NCBI RefSeq assembly: GCF_025399195.1
Contig: NW_026252140.1
Span: forward strand, 112,701 to 176,700
Direction of reading: 5' to 3'
DNA from: Umbelopsis ramanniana AG
Taxonomy: Eukaryota > Mucoromycota > Umbelopsidomycetes > Umbelopsidales > Umbelopsidaceae
DNA: 64,000 nucleotides
Part shown: positions 33,955-47,025 of the stretch, one piece after another
Layout of the letters: each line of letters opens with the position of its first letter
How positions within the stretch are numbered: the first letter of the stretch is position 1
Notes under the pieces: generated by a model
Database searches by the model: none
Seen by the model: only the letters and a program-made list of their open reading frames with translations
Told to the model about the DNA's origin: nothing
Translations under genes and position numbers: made by a program

Positions 33955-36266
33955 CTACATAGTGCTTTTATTGACGCGGTCCATGTTATCTGCCTGAAAC
34001 TGTACAAGAGGCTTCAACTGGTCTAAACGAGTACGAATCTGTTCATTGATCATCGACTTTGGATCTGCCCAGAAATCCACATCCTTCGTAGATGGTAGTG
34101 CGGTATATATATCTACACTGGCCTGTGAGTGTGCAAATTTTCATTCTTACTGTTTTACAAAATCTGACTGCTTACCGTTTAAGATGTTTAGAATCTCAGG
34201 GGCAAGGTGGGGGAAAGCCTCAGCCAGGAGACGGGTTGCAGGCAATGCTTCAAGGAGATAAGGTGTGGGTTGTATGGCAGGGACTGAGCCATCTCTTGTT
34301 TTTGGAAACGCTAATCTAGACAATCTAGGGAGAACGCTTTTTTCGACTAACTGCGCACTGAACATAAACATTAGTGAATGCAGCTTGCGTTATATAGTCA
34401 TATTCTTCTTAACTTACTAATTCTCTAAAGGATACTTCTCAAACAAATAGCCAGCCAATAGTATGCCAAACACCTGTTGCTCGGGTTGCGGCTGCCTCAA
34501 CAGTTCGCCTAAAAAGTTGGATGTAATATCTGTATCAAGCGCACCAATTAATACCGGATCAAGATTACGACAATGTTCGCAGCGACACTCACATATAGAA
34601 GGAACATGTTTCATCATCATCGGCAACAAGCGCTTATCGTAGGTCTGGAAATGTAGCAGCTTCAAAAGGATCTGGTCATCGATAAATAAGCCATGAATGA
34701 AGCTGCATATCTGACGCCGTATCGATTCAAGCGGGTCTGTTGGTTCGTCATCCTTCCGCAAACATATTTCAAGAAGAAATTGAAGCATGGTCGAGTCTTG
34801 CGCATACATCATAGTCGTGAGATTTCGTGCATTAAAAAGTTGCTCCTTCTGAGCAAACACTGCAGAAAACCGTTGCCATGCTTTGTGCTTGGAGGCTGTC
34901 CTTAGGCTGCCCAACAGCTGAAGTATTACAAAACAAAACCAAGGTAAGTCTGGGAGCACAATAAATTTGCCACGTTGCTCCAAGGTATCCATCCACCTAA
35001 AAACTTACAGATAAAAATATAGGAAACAGTATAGGTGAACGAAATATCCTGGTATCAGCCTTGAATAGAATGATGGGATCGGCCATAAGGGAATTTAGTC
35101 TGTGATTACATTGGGAAATAGGTCAAAAATCGGGTATCAAGCAGGCTTATGTAATCGTGTGGTAGGTTGCTTACGTGAAGAGAGTATCTTCATTACAAAG
35201 GCAGTTGACAGTTGATACCCATAGTTCACGGGGCGCCAAGCTGTTCATAGTATCCCACACTGCGATGAATGCCTCCTGCACTGTCGGAGAAGACCTAAAA
35301 GGCGAATTCGAGAAATATATAACGTGTCCTGCTCATGCCGTCAACAGCCCCGGCTTGCTTACGTACCGTTCGTCCAAAAGAGATGGTAACACTGTGCTCA
35401 CAACCGCGTCCATTCTATCCATAAGATCAGCAGGTGGTAAAGTAACCACATATCTCAGTTCTGACCGCAATGTAATGAGTACATGCCCACATGCCTCGAC
35501 TGTACATGGCATATACGTACCTCTTGCTGCCTCAACCGGTTGGTGCAAGTGACTTTTCAGTACATTCATATTAATAGCTCGTCTCGGTTTTTTCAAGGTG
35601 AACCTTGATTCCATATCCGCCCGCTCTCGGCTGCCAGCCGCTATAAGGGCGGCATTCACATCAAATAGTTCAGGGAACTGGTTTGCAACACAGCACAGCA
35701 GATCAGGGTATATATCACTGAAGCCAGGTGAAAGTTCTGCATGATCTAGAATATGCTTTACAGGCACGCTTTCGAGTAATGCTGCAGAATATGCTAGAAG
35801 TACAAAAGTTTGTTGGGTTCATAGAGTGCTGATTGGCATGTTGGATATCAAGTCCACAAAACTTTACCTGGAAATTCTGTGATTGACTGGGACGGGATGG
35901 ATTCGTTGTAATATAATACATAGAAAAGAAGAATCACTTGTGAGGCTGTCACGTTCACTCTTTGACTCAAGGTGTCTGCTATTGATTCTTCAGACAATGC
36001 GTGCACTTGCGGTGAATAGAAGATACTAAAACGCAATCTTGGAATGAGTACCAGCGGCGTTGTATGAAACTTTGCCATTTGTAGCGTGCCGTTTACCTGT
36101 TTACATATTCTTTAATGAGAGGTACTAGCTGGGTGTTGATAGGAAGTGAAGCTTTCAGAATATAATCCTTGACTTTTTGAGAAATGTCGACATTCTCGAA
36201 AGCATGCCCTCGTAACAGCAAGTAAAAGTGCTCAACGTTAATATCCAGGGACTGAAAGTGGTGCAT
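33955..36266 (-). CDS. INTS2: Integrator complex subunit 2 homologue, C-terminal half (5' end missing or broken)
   Basis: Matches the second half of animal INTS2 block by block. Exons: 36266-36097, 36037-35868, 35793-35367, 35294-35175, 35099-35009, 34917-34418, 34357-34176, 34122-33955, about 608 residues against about 1,200 in human. Diagnostic blocks, compared with human INTS2 from memory: LPINTQLVPLIKEYV, VTASQVILLFYVLYYNE, YPDLLCCVANQFPELF, TMNSLAPRELWVSTVNCL, LMADPIILFKADTRIFRSPI, AQDSTMLQFLLEICL, LLKLLHFQTYDKRLLPMMMK, LAEAFPHLAPEIL and the final IRTRLDQLKPL. The ATG at 36266 is the first usable one. Similar-looking sequence continues 5' of it in a frame that does not connect, and the next gene ends only 250 bp upstream, so the N-terminal half is not here. 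The last intron also leaves one base too many under plain GT-AG splicing. It is either a shortened gene or a decaying one. Confidence 0.75.
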
Positions 36267-36514
36267 TGATGTACAGGTAATTGGTGAGTCCGATAGGTTA
36301 GCTAAAGCTGTAACATGGATAGATCATTCTTGGCTTTACCATGAACTGTCCAGCTTGAGAGAAAAGCTCAGAGATTTTTTTATGACTCGCGACAAGGTGA
36401 CCACAAATTTACGCATAAAACTGCGAATTAAATTTTTTTTTTCGTTTCATTTATTTACATCAAAAACATAACGATTGTACGTTGAGCACTATTGTGACTA
36501 ATATCACACTATGT

Positions 36515-37953
36515 TTACGCGTCGTCGGCATTCATTAGCATTGGTGTGCCAGGCATTTGTGGTTCACTAAAGCGAGTCTCGAGGAAGGTCTTCATGATAC
36601 CGGCTTCTTTTTGGTCAAAGCGACGATAGACAACGTCAGTCTGATCGAGTGGGAACCGGTGGGTCAGAATAATGGTTGGATCGAATTCACCTTTTTGGAT
36701 ATGAGACAAGCAAGTATCCCAGTGACGTTGGATAGGTGCCTGTCCACAGCCAACAAGGCGAAGACCCTTTTCCATGACAGCTCCGATCAAGAAGTGGTTT
36801 GTATAAGCGGCATAGTCAGCAATCAAAGCTATGGTACCGAACTTCTTGGTGGATCGAATCATCTCGTTAACTACTTCGCTGGAATCCGTTTCCATGCCTA
36901 GAGTTCTTTCGACCTTGTGGACAATGCTCTTAGCGTAACGGAATCCGGCACAGTCGATGGCACGGTCAAGTCCACCTGGAACAAGTTCGTTGATCTTGGC
37001 CGATACGTCAGTATCTTTGTCAAAGTTGACAAATTCAACTCCCCACTTATTCTTTGCCAATTCCATACGCTCAGGAACATTATCCACGGCAATAATACGA
37101 GAAGCTTTGAACACATTGCGCAGCCATTGGCATACGTTGAGTCCAATAGGTCCTAAGCCCCAAACTCCAATAACTTCGCCTTCCTTGACATCAGCTTCCC
37201 AGATGGCGTGGTAGGATGTGGGTACAATATCCGAAAGGTAGAGGGCCTTTTCATTTTCGACGCCTTGAGGGACTTTGATCAAGTTGGTATTACCGAAAGG
37301 AACTCGGGCATATTCAGCTTGACCTCCGCTGAAGCCACCCACGAACTAATGATGGATGAGTTATTACTTGCTGTCTTCATGCTATAGATCAATTTGAAAG
37401 AAGCTTACATGAGAGTATCCCAAAACACCAGCAATTCGATGGCCATACAACTTTTCCATGACGGAACTGTTGTTAGTGCAATCACAGGCAGTAAATTGCT
37501 TCTTCTGGCAGTATTGGCAGGTACCGCAGGCAATGTTAAAGGAAGCCACAACTCGATCTCCAGTTTTGACCTTGGTGACTTTGGGACCAGTACTTTCAAC
37601 GATTCCCATAAATTCGTGTCCAAGAACTTCTCCTGCCTTCATTTGCATAATTTCTCCATGATACAAGTGCAAGTCAGAGCCGCACACTGTATTATCGATT
37701 AGAATAAAAAGTGTTGTTGCTGTTTCATATTAATATAGGTAATAATACCTGTGCTTCCGGTGATGCGGATTAAAACGTCTTCATCATCAGTAACTGCAGG
37801 CTTGGGCACACGTTTCATCTCAACCTTGTCCTTTCCCATCCAGCAGCAGGCAAGCATATCGGTGTCGGCATGTTCTTGCTTGTCTTCGTTTGCTACTTTC
37901 ACGGGGACTTCTCCCATCTTCTTCTGAGCCAAATTTGATGCTAGGTTTGCCAT
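36515..37953 (-). CDS. zinc-dependent alcohol dehydrogenase, formaldehyde-dehydrogenase-like (MDR family)
   Basis: NAD(P)-dependent medium-chain dehydrogenase of 437 residues in three exons (37953-37749, 37686-37409, 37345-36515). Catalytic zinc ligands are in CGSDLHLYHG and GEVLGHEFMGIVE. The structural-zinc loop has its cysteines (CGTCQYCQKKQFTACD). The Rossmann fold is GVWGLGPIGLNVCQWLRNVF, followed by IIAVDNVPERMELA, whose Asp suggests NAD preference. The 60-residue N-terminal extension before the catalytic domain (MLACCWMGKDKVEM ...) and the leng­thened C-terminal part fit the glutathione-independent formaldehyde-dehydrogenase-like group seen in fungi and bacteria. Substrate not determinable. 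It ends only 250 bp before the first usable start of the Integrator gene on the same strand. Confidence 0.93.
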
Positions 37954-39288
37954 TGTAAAAAGTGTTATAATGATAAGAAACTTGTTTTTACTTGAGGGTC
38001 CTGCCCGATACTTATACATGATAAAATGTGTATTGGTCATAATGTTCTCAGACTTGCGTTTCGATGACGACAGCCGGCGGTTTTGCATAAGCTATTGCAC
38101 CCATAACTCCCGGATTTTACTGTATTTTTTATTTTTTCAAATTTCTCCGTATCTTAACAGTTCATCTTCAAGTGTACTTAAACACTCCACGTAACATACC
38201 ATACCCTTGGCAATTGTTCAGTGTTATAGCCATGTTGGAATTGAAAGTCAGCATGGCCTACTTCGAAAAATTTCGTCAACATTTAACATTCTTGCAGGCG
38301 GATAGAAACCCAAGCTCAGCAATGAAACAAAGCAATTCATTGATTTTTCCGAGTTGAAAAATAAAATAAGAAATTTGTTGTTGGGTTGTTGATAGCAGGA
38401 GAAGAAACAGAAATGGTGCGCGCCCATGCTCAAGGCGTTCTGGTTCATTGTGTATAACGGCGGGTTGAGGTAATATTGCTATTCTAAATCTGTGTTTGGA
38501 ATTCGCTTACCTTGAATGAACACGTTGTAACGTGAATGTCTATAGTGATGATCGTGAAGGAAACAATCTGGAAATCATAGAATAAATCATATATGTGCAT
38601 ACACCGTGCCACCTCTGCACCATCTGAGATACGTTGCGTTTACTATTGCAACAAAGGTGTGACTGAGTGAAGACCAGGATTATTCACAGTAGTGTTTTAC
38701 AACTTTTATGGAATCTTGAGCTAAGGGATTTCAAGTAATAACAATGTATCGCATGTGAACGGTAAACAACATTGATCTCTACTGCTGACAGTTCGTCTTC
38801 CAATGAGCCTCTTTATCGAGGGCCCCATGTAAGATTAGATAACACCACATGGTTGTGGGATCCGTTGCAAATTTGCCGTATAGTCTTCCGAAAGTCTCGT
38901 CATAAGCTGTAAACGATCAGCGACGCCATTTCACGGCATTATGTACTCGTTTACCTTTCCCACCTAATCGGTAATGATATATAATATTACCGACTGGAAG
39001 CCGATACCACTGTTTCCATTTCACTTAGTTTTGGAAGAGAACGTTTATCTTCTCATTATTACAGCAAGTGATACAATTTACCCGTCTTCAGAGTGATTGC
39101 TACTAGAGGTTGCATTTTCTAAATACCATTTATGCACTTTAGCCAACGTCTAGGCTGCCTAGCCATGAATACACTAAGAAGAATCTGACGTGGTTTGCAG
39201 GTCTCAATACTAACGTACGGGAAAATCTGGCGGGCCGAAAATGTATAAATGGGAGAGATTTTGATCTCTCATAATCATTAACTTTATC
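37954..39288. other. 1.33 kb divergent spacer
   Basis: Between the ADH gene and the adenylation-enzyme gene, which are transcribed away from each other. No gene-like frames; the leader hairpin at its right end is listed separately. Confidence 0.5.
39244..39270 (+). promoter_or_regulatory. TATA box and 5'-leader hairpin of the adenylation-enzyme gene
   Basis: TATAAAT at 39244-39250 lies 39 bp before the start codon. It is followed at once by a perfect 7-bp inverted repeat GAGAGAT-TTTG-ATCTCTC (39253-39270). The hairpin would sit at the very 5' end of the message or just before it. Confidence 0.5.
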
Positions 39289-41078
39289 ATGTCTAGTTCA
39301 ACAGGTCTTCCAAAGGCTACTTCCTTCCACCAAGTCATTGCATATCGAGCTCAGGAATTACCAGACCATACTTGGTTTTACTATCCTGAACCCGCCAATG
39401 CTGCACATTACAGGTCGCTGACATTCAAGGACACTGATATGTTATTGGATCATTTGGCTGCTCAGTATGAAAAATTATTACCAATAGCGGACAGTAGCAC
39501 TGTCAGTAAGACTGCACCAGCGTCTATACCTCAACCTCCTTTGGTCACTGCTACGCTATGTTCCAGCAACGTCCAGCTGTTGCTGACTGGTCTTGCTGTA
39601 CAGCGATTGCAGCATGCTTATGCACACATCAGTCCTTTGAACTCAGATGCTGGTATTGTATCGCTAATGAAAAGCGTAGATGCCAAGGTCTTGATCGCCG
39701 ATAATGTGTTCTATGAGCGCGCCGCAAGTCTGGCTGCACAAGTAGAAGGTATCCACATTGTTCGCATGATTAAATTTGATCCCGTCGATGAACTGAAGAA
39801 AGATCTCAAGACATTTGCCTACGATAAAACTAAGGATGAAGGAAGCTACTGCTCCGCCATCCTACATACCTCAGGTACCACTAGTTCTACTCCCAAGCCA
39901 ATCTGGCACACAAACAAGTCTTTCTTAGAAGGTCTACCATTAGTCATTCGTAAAACTACGCTAGCCTTAGGACTCTTGTAAGTATCATAAGCAACGGCAA
40001 AAAGTGCGATCATATTGGTAACCTGCTGTTTTTTTATTGTTAGCTATCATGGAATGGCAGGAGCCGTAGCTCTTATGGCTGCCCAAATGGCTGGATCTAT
40101 GGCAATACCATTGGCCAAAGATTGTAATCATAGGACTCTTCCTGAAGTTTTCAATAGCTTAAAGGCTCTCCAGAACGTTGACCGTCTTATGATTTATCCC
40201 ATTCTTGCTGAAACGATTTTGGAAATATATGGCCAAACAAATGGCCCTGAGATTGAGTATTTACGTAGACTGGAGTCCGTAGAGGTTTGGGGAGGCAAGC
40301 TATCCAGCGAAGTTGCACGTGCACTACTGGACTTAGGAATCAACGTTGTAAGTATACCGACAAAGAAGTATCGTAGATTTAGTTTCATCCTTATTAAACA
40401 TCCATTTTCTACCAATTTCAGAGAACCGTCTTTGCAAGTACTGAAGTAGGATTATTCCCGCTCCGAAATGAACCGACTGAGGAGCATTGGGACTCATTTG
40501 TTTCCAAAAACGACTACCATTGCAAATGGGAACACATCGAAGGAGACCAATATGAACTTCTGATTAATGATCCTCCCGTTCTTGGTCTGAACCTCGGTGT
40601 TCCCCAGGGCGGCGTATTCCGTACCAACGACGTGTTTGAGGAATATCCTTCCAAGTCTGGAAAATACGTCTATATTGGTCGACGAGACCTGATGTTGATC
40701 CACTCTAATGGTATCAATACTAATCCTGTTCCCTGGGAAAATGCCCTTCGACCTCTCGAAGAAATTGAAGAATGCCAGCTTGTTGGTCATGGTCGCCGTG
40801 GACCCGGTCTTTTGATCGAACTGAACTGGAGTAAGGTTGAGGACGAAGAAAAGGCTCGAGCTACCATCTGGGCAGCTATAGAGGAATATAATAAAACTGT
40901 TCTGGTATCGTCAAGAGTGCAACACCAAGAGGCTATGTTCATCCTACCTAGAGGATCTCATCTTGAACGAAGCGATAAAGAAACCGTTAAACGTGGTGTT
41001 AACATCAAGAAATTCGAACAGGAGATCAATCAAGGCTATCAGAACTGGAATAGGGCCGCTCCTTTTGCCAAGGTATAG
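39289..41078 (+). CDS. stand-alone AMP-binding (adenylation) enzyme, NRPS-like/ANL superfamily
   Basis: 549 residues in three exons (39289-39977, 40044-40347, 40422-41078), all in frame. The ATP-binding A3 loop is ILHTSGTTSSTPKPIWHTN, and A5-like sequence is RTVFASTEVGLFPL. A7 is changed to YVYIGRRDLMLIHSNGIN, where the GRxDD and NG blocks of ANL enzymes normally sit. The C-terminal subdomain is present (EECQLVGHGRRGPGLLIELN), and a basic NRAAPFAKV tail ends it, with the near-terminal lysine position typical of the adenylation A10 motif. There is no carrier, thioesterase or reductase domain, unlike most fungal NRPS-like reductases that share this adenylation type. It may activate a carboxylic acid for a partner in trans. 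Substrate unknown. Confidence 0.85.
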
Positions 41079-41752
41079 ATAACCAAGCATAAATAGGTTC
41101 TGTAGATGAAGACTTTGCACCGCTAGTATACACAATAAACCCTACTATTTCCATCTTTTCCTCTAGTCTTAAAAAAAAACATTCTGACGCAATCGTTTGA
41201 TGCAAGTACTTAAAGAACATTGTGGCTAAAGCCAAACATTGAATTCATTGTTTTTATCTAGCGGCTGTCACTATTTATAAGACCACCATCGTTTAGGAAA
41301 AGTACCATCAGATATGAAGACATTCAAAGTCAATTTGAATTGCTGGTGTCAATAGTGGTGTTAAATTACAGTCAAAGCAGGCAACAAAGCCAACGAACAA
41401 CCCACCAATAATGGCACCAAATGTAGTTGCACTGGTGGAAACCATTCCAAAAACGCACTGTTGTTGTCATCCACTGCGGCAAACAATGATGAAGAGTAGC
41501 ATAATGTCATACGAGCATGGCATGTAAAGACTGATAAGCTCTGCACAACAATTGTATAACACAGACCCAATAAAATCATGACATAAATGCGCCGCACATC
41601 AACTAACGAACAGTTCACGAGGGAAAAAAATGGCCTTCTATTTTGCGGATTATATATCAAAAAACAAGTGATTCATGGAAAAAAAATTACAATTTTGGTT
41701 ATGCTTTTTGGTTTCTCAAGGGGAGGGTTTGGTGGGAGATGAGATTTTGTGA
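41079..41752. other. convergent spacer
   Basis: 674 bp between converging genes. A 99-codon hydrophobic open frame on the minus strand (41361-41660) lacks conserved features and is not called. Otherwise AT-rich 3' flanks. Confidence 0.45.
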
Positions 41753-42661
41753 TTATTTCTTTGTTTGAGTTTTTGCTCCCTTGAATGGAACGTTGAAACC
41801 AGAGAGCAAAAGTCGTCCCTCAGCATTGGTATTAGCAGTGGTGTTGAAAACAACATCAAAACCAGTCATCTTTGGGTACATATCGAATGAACCTTCGATT
41901 TCAGGGAACAAAGCAAGAGCACTTGGTGGGAAACCAATTCCAATGTTACCGTTACCGTCACCAGATGTCATGGGAAGACCGTGCCACTCCTTCAATCGTG
42001 GCAAGACGATTTCCACCAACTTATCCAAAAACTGGTACATCTCCTTGCCGCGAAGTGTGACCTTGACACCAATTGGCATTCCTTCTCTATTGATAAAAAA
42101 GACCATTTGGACGTTAATGTAAGGCACAACCATCATGTAATCTAACAGTCTTCAGTGCAGGTACCTGAGCTTCCAGTTAGCGACGGATGTCTTTGCAAAA
42201 ATGACTTCGGGCTTGGTGGCGGTAATGCTCTGCAAAGCCATAAACGCAGACAATATGTGGTTCTTTTGATGAATAGCATCCTTGACCATGGCGTGAACGG
42301 TGATCTTATCGAGGGTAGGGATGTTGCTGCCATTCTTAAGTGGTTGAATGGGCTTCAAAGGCTTGCCTCCCTTTCGCTTTCTGACCTCCTCGACTTTAGG
42401 TGCAACCACAACTGGTTCTTCAACCTTTTCAGAAATAGCGTTGTTCAACAATGCCTCCAAATCAGCGTTCTTCAACGTTGGTGGGGAAACTTTGGTATGG
42501 TCGTAGGTCAATACCATAAGATCTTCGGCAACAATGTTGTGATAATGCTCCTTCAATCTGTTCAGTCCATGGGAAGAAGCAACGACAGCTCCTGTGCTGA
42601 AAAGTCTGTGACTAGGCGCTGCTCGGGCGAGACTGCGTTGTGCTAAGAGCCGTAATGCCAT
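41753..42661 (-). CDS. MRPL7: mitochondrial large-subunit ribosomal protein uL5m
   Basis: 276 residues in two exons (42661-42165, 42086-41753). The N-terminus is a basic presequence (MALRLLAQRSLARAAPSHRL). After a fungal-type linker comes the L5 fold: LNRLKEHYHNIVAEDLMVLT, NIPTLDKITVHAMVKDA, ALQSITATKPEVIFAKTSVA. The L5 C-terminal domain follows (GMPIGVKVTLRGKEMYQFLD, LVEIVLPRLKEWHGLP, GFPPSALALFPEIEGSFDMY). The join AG|A across the intron restores WKLREGMPIG, the highly conserved loop. In the mitoribosome it binds 21S rRNA at the central protuberance. Divergent from the Prp43 gene across only 200 bp. Confidence 0.95.
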
Positions 42662-42861
42662 GGTGAATGAGAGCTTTGCTTGTCAAAGTCGAAATAAACA
42701 AATTTGTTGGAAAATGTTAGGCGACCGGCGATATGGCGGTCACACACACGTGATCTCAGATTTTTTTCGTTTTCTGCGGTTCTGAAGCAGGGCTATTTTT
42801 TTTCCTGCTTTGCAACGACTTACAGCAATCTCAAGAGCCACTAATATTATATAGACCTATC
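42662..42861. promoter_or_regulatory. 200-bp divergent promoter between uL5m and Prp43
   Basis: Very short head-to-head spacer. A T-tract lies at 42762-42771 and another in the right half, and an ACACACACGTGATC stretch near 42743-42756 contains a CACGTG E-box. No other motif named. Confidence 0.5.
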
Positions 42862-45320
<2,459 letters not shown>

Positions 45321-45410
45321 CGGAGTTCCCGGTTGAATTGTGCCTAAAAAATAAAAATCCGTTTCTCAATTTACATGTGTCATCATTTTATCTTTTACTC
45401 TTTTCTCATA

Positions 45411-46635
45411 ATGAAGACTTTGCCTACTGTCACGACCTTTGCTGACACTGTTGCTCAAGTCGAGACGAATGGAGAGGAAGCTTATGGAGCCTTAATTGCT
45501 CAAGCCGTTGATGTTCAAGAAATTGATGTTGGTTGGACCCGAAGCAAACAGTTGTGGAAGCCTTTAATGGCTCGAGGTGTTTTCGGTGGCCAGGTAAGGA
45601 ATGAATCCTCAAGTACAATTGAGGGAAAGCAAATGTACTGACCATGCTATAGGTTGTAGCACAAGCCCTCATGGCTGCGGCAAAAACAGTTGAGAGTCAT
45701 TTCTCTCTGCATTCTCTGCATTCATACTTCATTCTGCCCGTAAGTTACCTATGAGAGAACTTTTATCTATTTCGATCACCGCCCCAAGCGACTCCCAGAG
45801 ATTGACATAATTATTTTTGGGGATAGGGTAATAATCAAATGCCTATTTTGTATCAAGTGGAACGTCTGAGAGATGGAAAGACCTATGCTACCAGAGTGGT
45901 TAAGGCAATGCAACGAGGACGAGCCATTTTCTCGGCTAGTTTCAGCTTTGCTGTTGCTGAACCTGGTATCTCTTTTGATCATCAAGTTGCTTTCCCAAAG
46001 GTTCCTGAACCTGAATCCTTGCCCTCCGAAGACTTTCGTGTTGAGGAATTGTTAAACCACCCTGATCTTGAGATCCCTGAAAAGTATCGCACTTACCTCC
46101 AACAGCGTCTGCAGGAACAAGCTCCTATCGACTATAGAGATGCTCATGTTGCCAGTGTTGAGGAGCTTGCCAAACTGACTCCTGTCAAGTCTGATCGCCA
46201 ACAGGTATGGTTTAAGGCTCAAGGTTCCTTGAACGATGACCCTGTCCTTCACCAGGCTGTTCTTGCCTATGCTTCGGACGCCAACCTTTTGCACACAGCT
46301 GTTCGAACCTCTGGTTTGGCTCGCACCGAAATCGGTATGATGGCTAGTTTGGATCACGCCATGTGGTTCCACGCTCCTTTCCGAGCTGATGAATGGTAGG
46401 TGTTTTTTAAGTCATTGATAGGCTGATATGGCACGCATCGATTAACCTGTACTTTAGGCTCTTGTACGATATGGACTCTCCTCGTGCTAGCTCTGGCCGT
46501 GGTCTGTGCTTTGGCCGTATCTTCCGACGAGATGGAACTCTAGTTGCGACCACAGCACAGGAAGGTATCATTCGATTGAGCCTTCGTGAGCAAGAAAAGC
46601 GACGCCAAAAGGCGAAGAAGGAGAGCAAGATCTGA
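45411..46635 (+). CDS. acyl-CoA thioesterase, TesB/ACOT8 type
   Basis: 338 residues in four exons (45411-45593, 45653-45739, 45827-46395, 46458-46635). It hydrolyses acyl-CoA to free acid and CoA. Double hot-dog fold: first half ARGVFGGQVVAQALMAAAKT, then HSYFILPGNNQMPILYQVER, with LRDGKTYATRVVKAMQRGRA; second half LAYASDANLLHTAVRTSG, with the catalytic Asp of this family in YASD, then MASLDHAMWFHAPFRADEW, LLYDMDSPRASSGRGLCFGR and EGIIRLS. This matches the TesB/ACOT8 pattern. The C-terminus is KKESKI; SKI is close to the SKL peroxisomal signal, so peroxisomal location is plausible. The intron before LLYDMDSP splits the tryptophan codon of DEWLLY. Confidence 0.93.
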
Positions 46636-47025
46636 GATGACTTATACCATGTCAAACCGAGTTTTTTTGATTTTAGTTTTCTTCATTCTTACCACTTTCT
46701 ATCTTTCACATTTTATACTTTTCCCAATTAATCATTGTAGCATACAGGACATAGATTTTTATATGTTTTTTTTTCTAATTATTTTTGGTCATTAAATCTT
46801 ATTTGATTACAGACCAACGATACACTGCTGTCAACATGTCTAATCGTTTGGATTGTGGTCGGTTTGAAAGCTTGTTTGCTGCCAAAACTTGCTGATAGCC
46901 TTCAGTGTGGTTGACCAGATAAGCCACTGGGGACTTGCAATTTTGCAACGAGCTGAGCGTCCAATTTTTTTTTTTATTTCGATCCACACATAGCCTATCT
47001 TTTGTGCTATACTGCTTGTCATAAT
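46636..47025. other. spacer
   Basis: 390 bp, T-rich 3' flank of the thioesterase gene and then the promoter of the PDCD2-like gene. Nothing further recognised. Confidence 0.5.

Noticed and set aside
34992-35012. Very short intron ending at TTTTTAG in the INTS2 gene, starting the next exon at MDTLEQRG
   Set aside because: The gap would be 12 or 31 nt. A 91-nt intron ending at ACTTCAG gives the in-frame join IFLS|LLGSLRTASK, which fits the family far better.
35509-35545. Possible 21-nt intron (GTACGTATATGCCATGTACAG region) in the INTS2 gene
   Set aside because: Far too short to splice, and the frame reads straight through with INTS2-like sequence on both sides.
41361-41660. 99-codon hydrophobic open frame on the minus strand
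   Set aside because: No conserved features, no good start context, and parts of neighbouring frames look equally codon-like. Not called.
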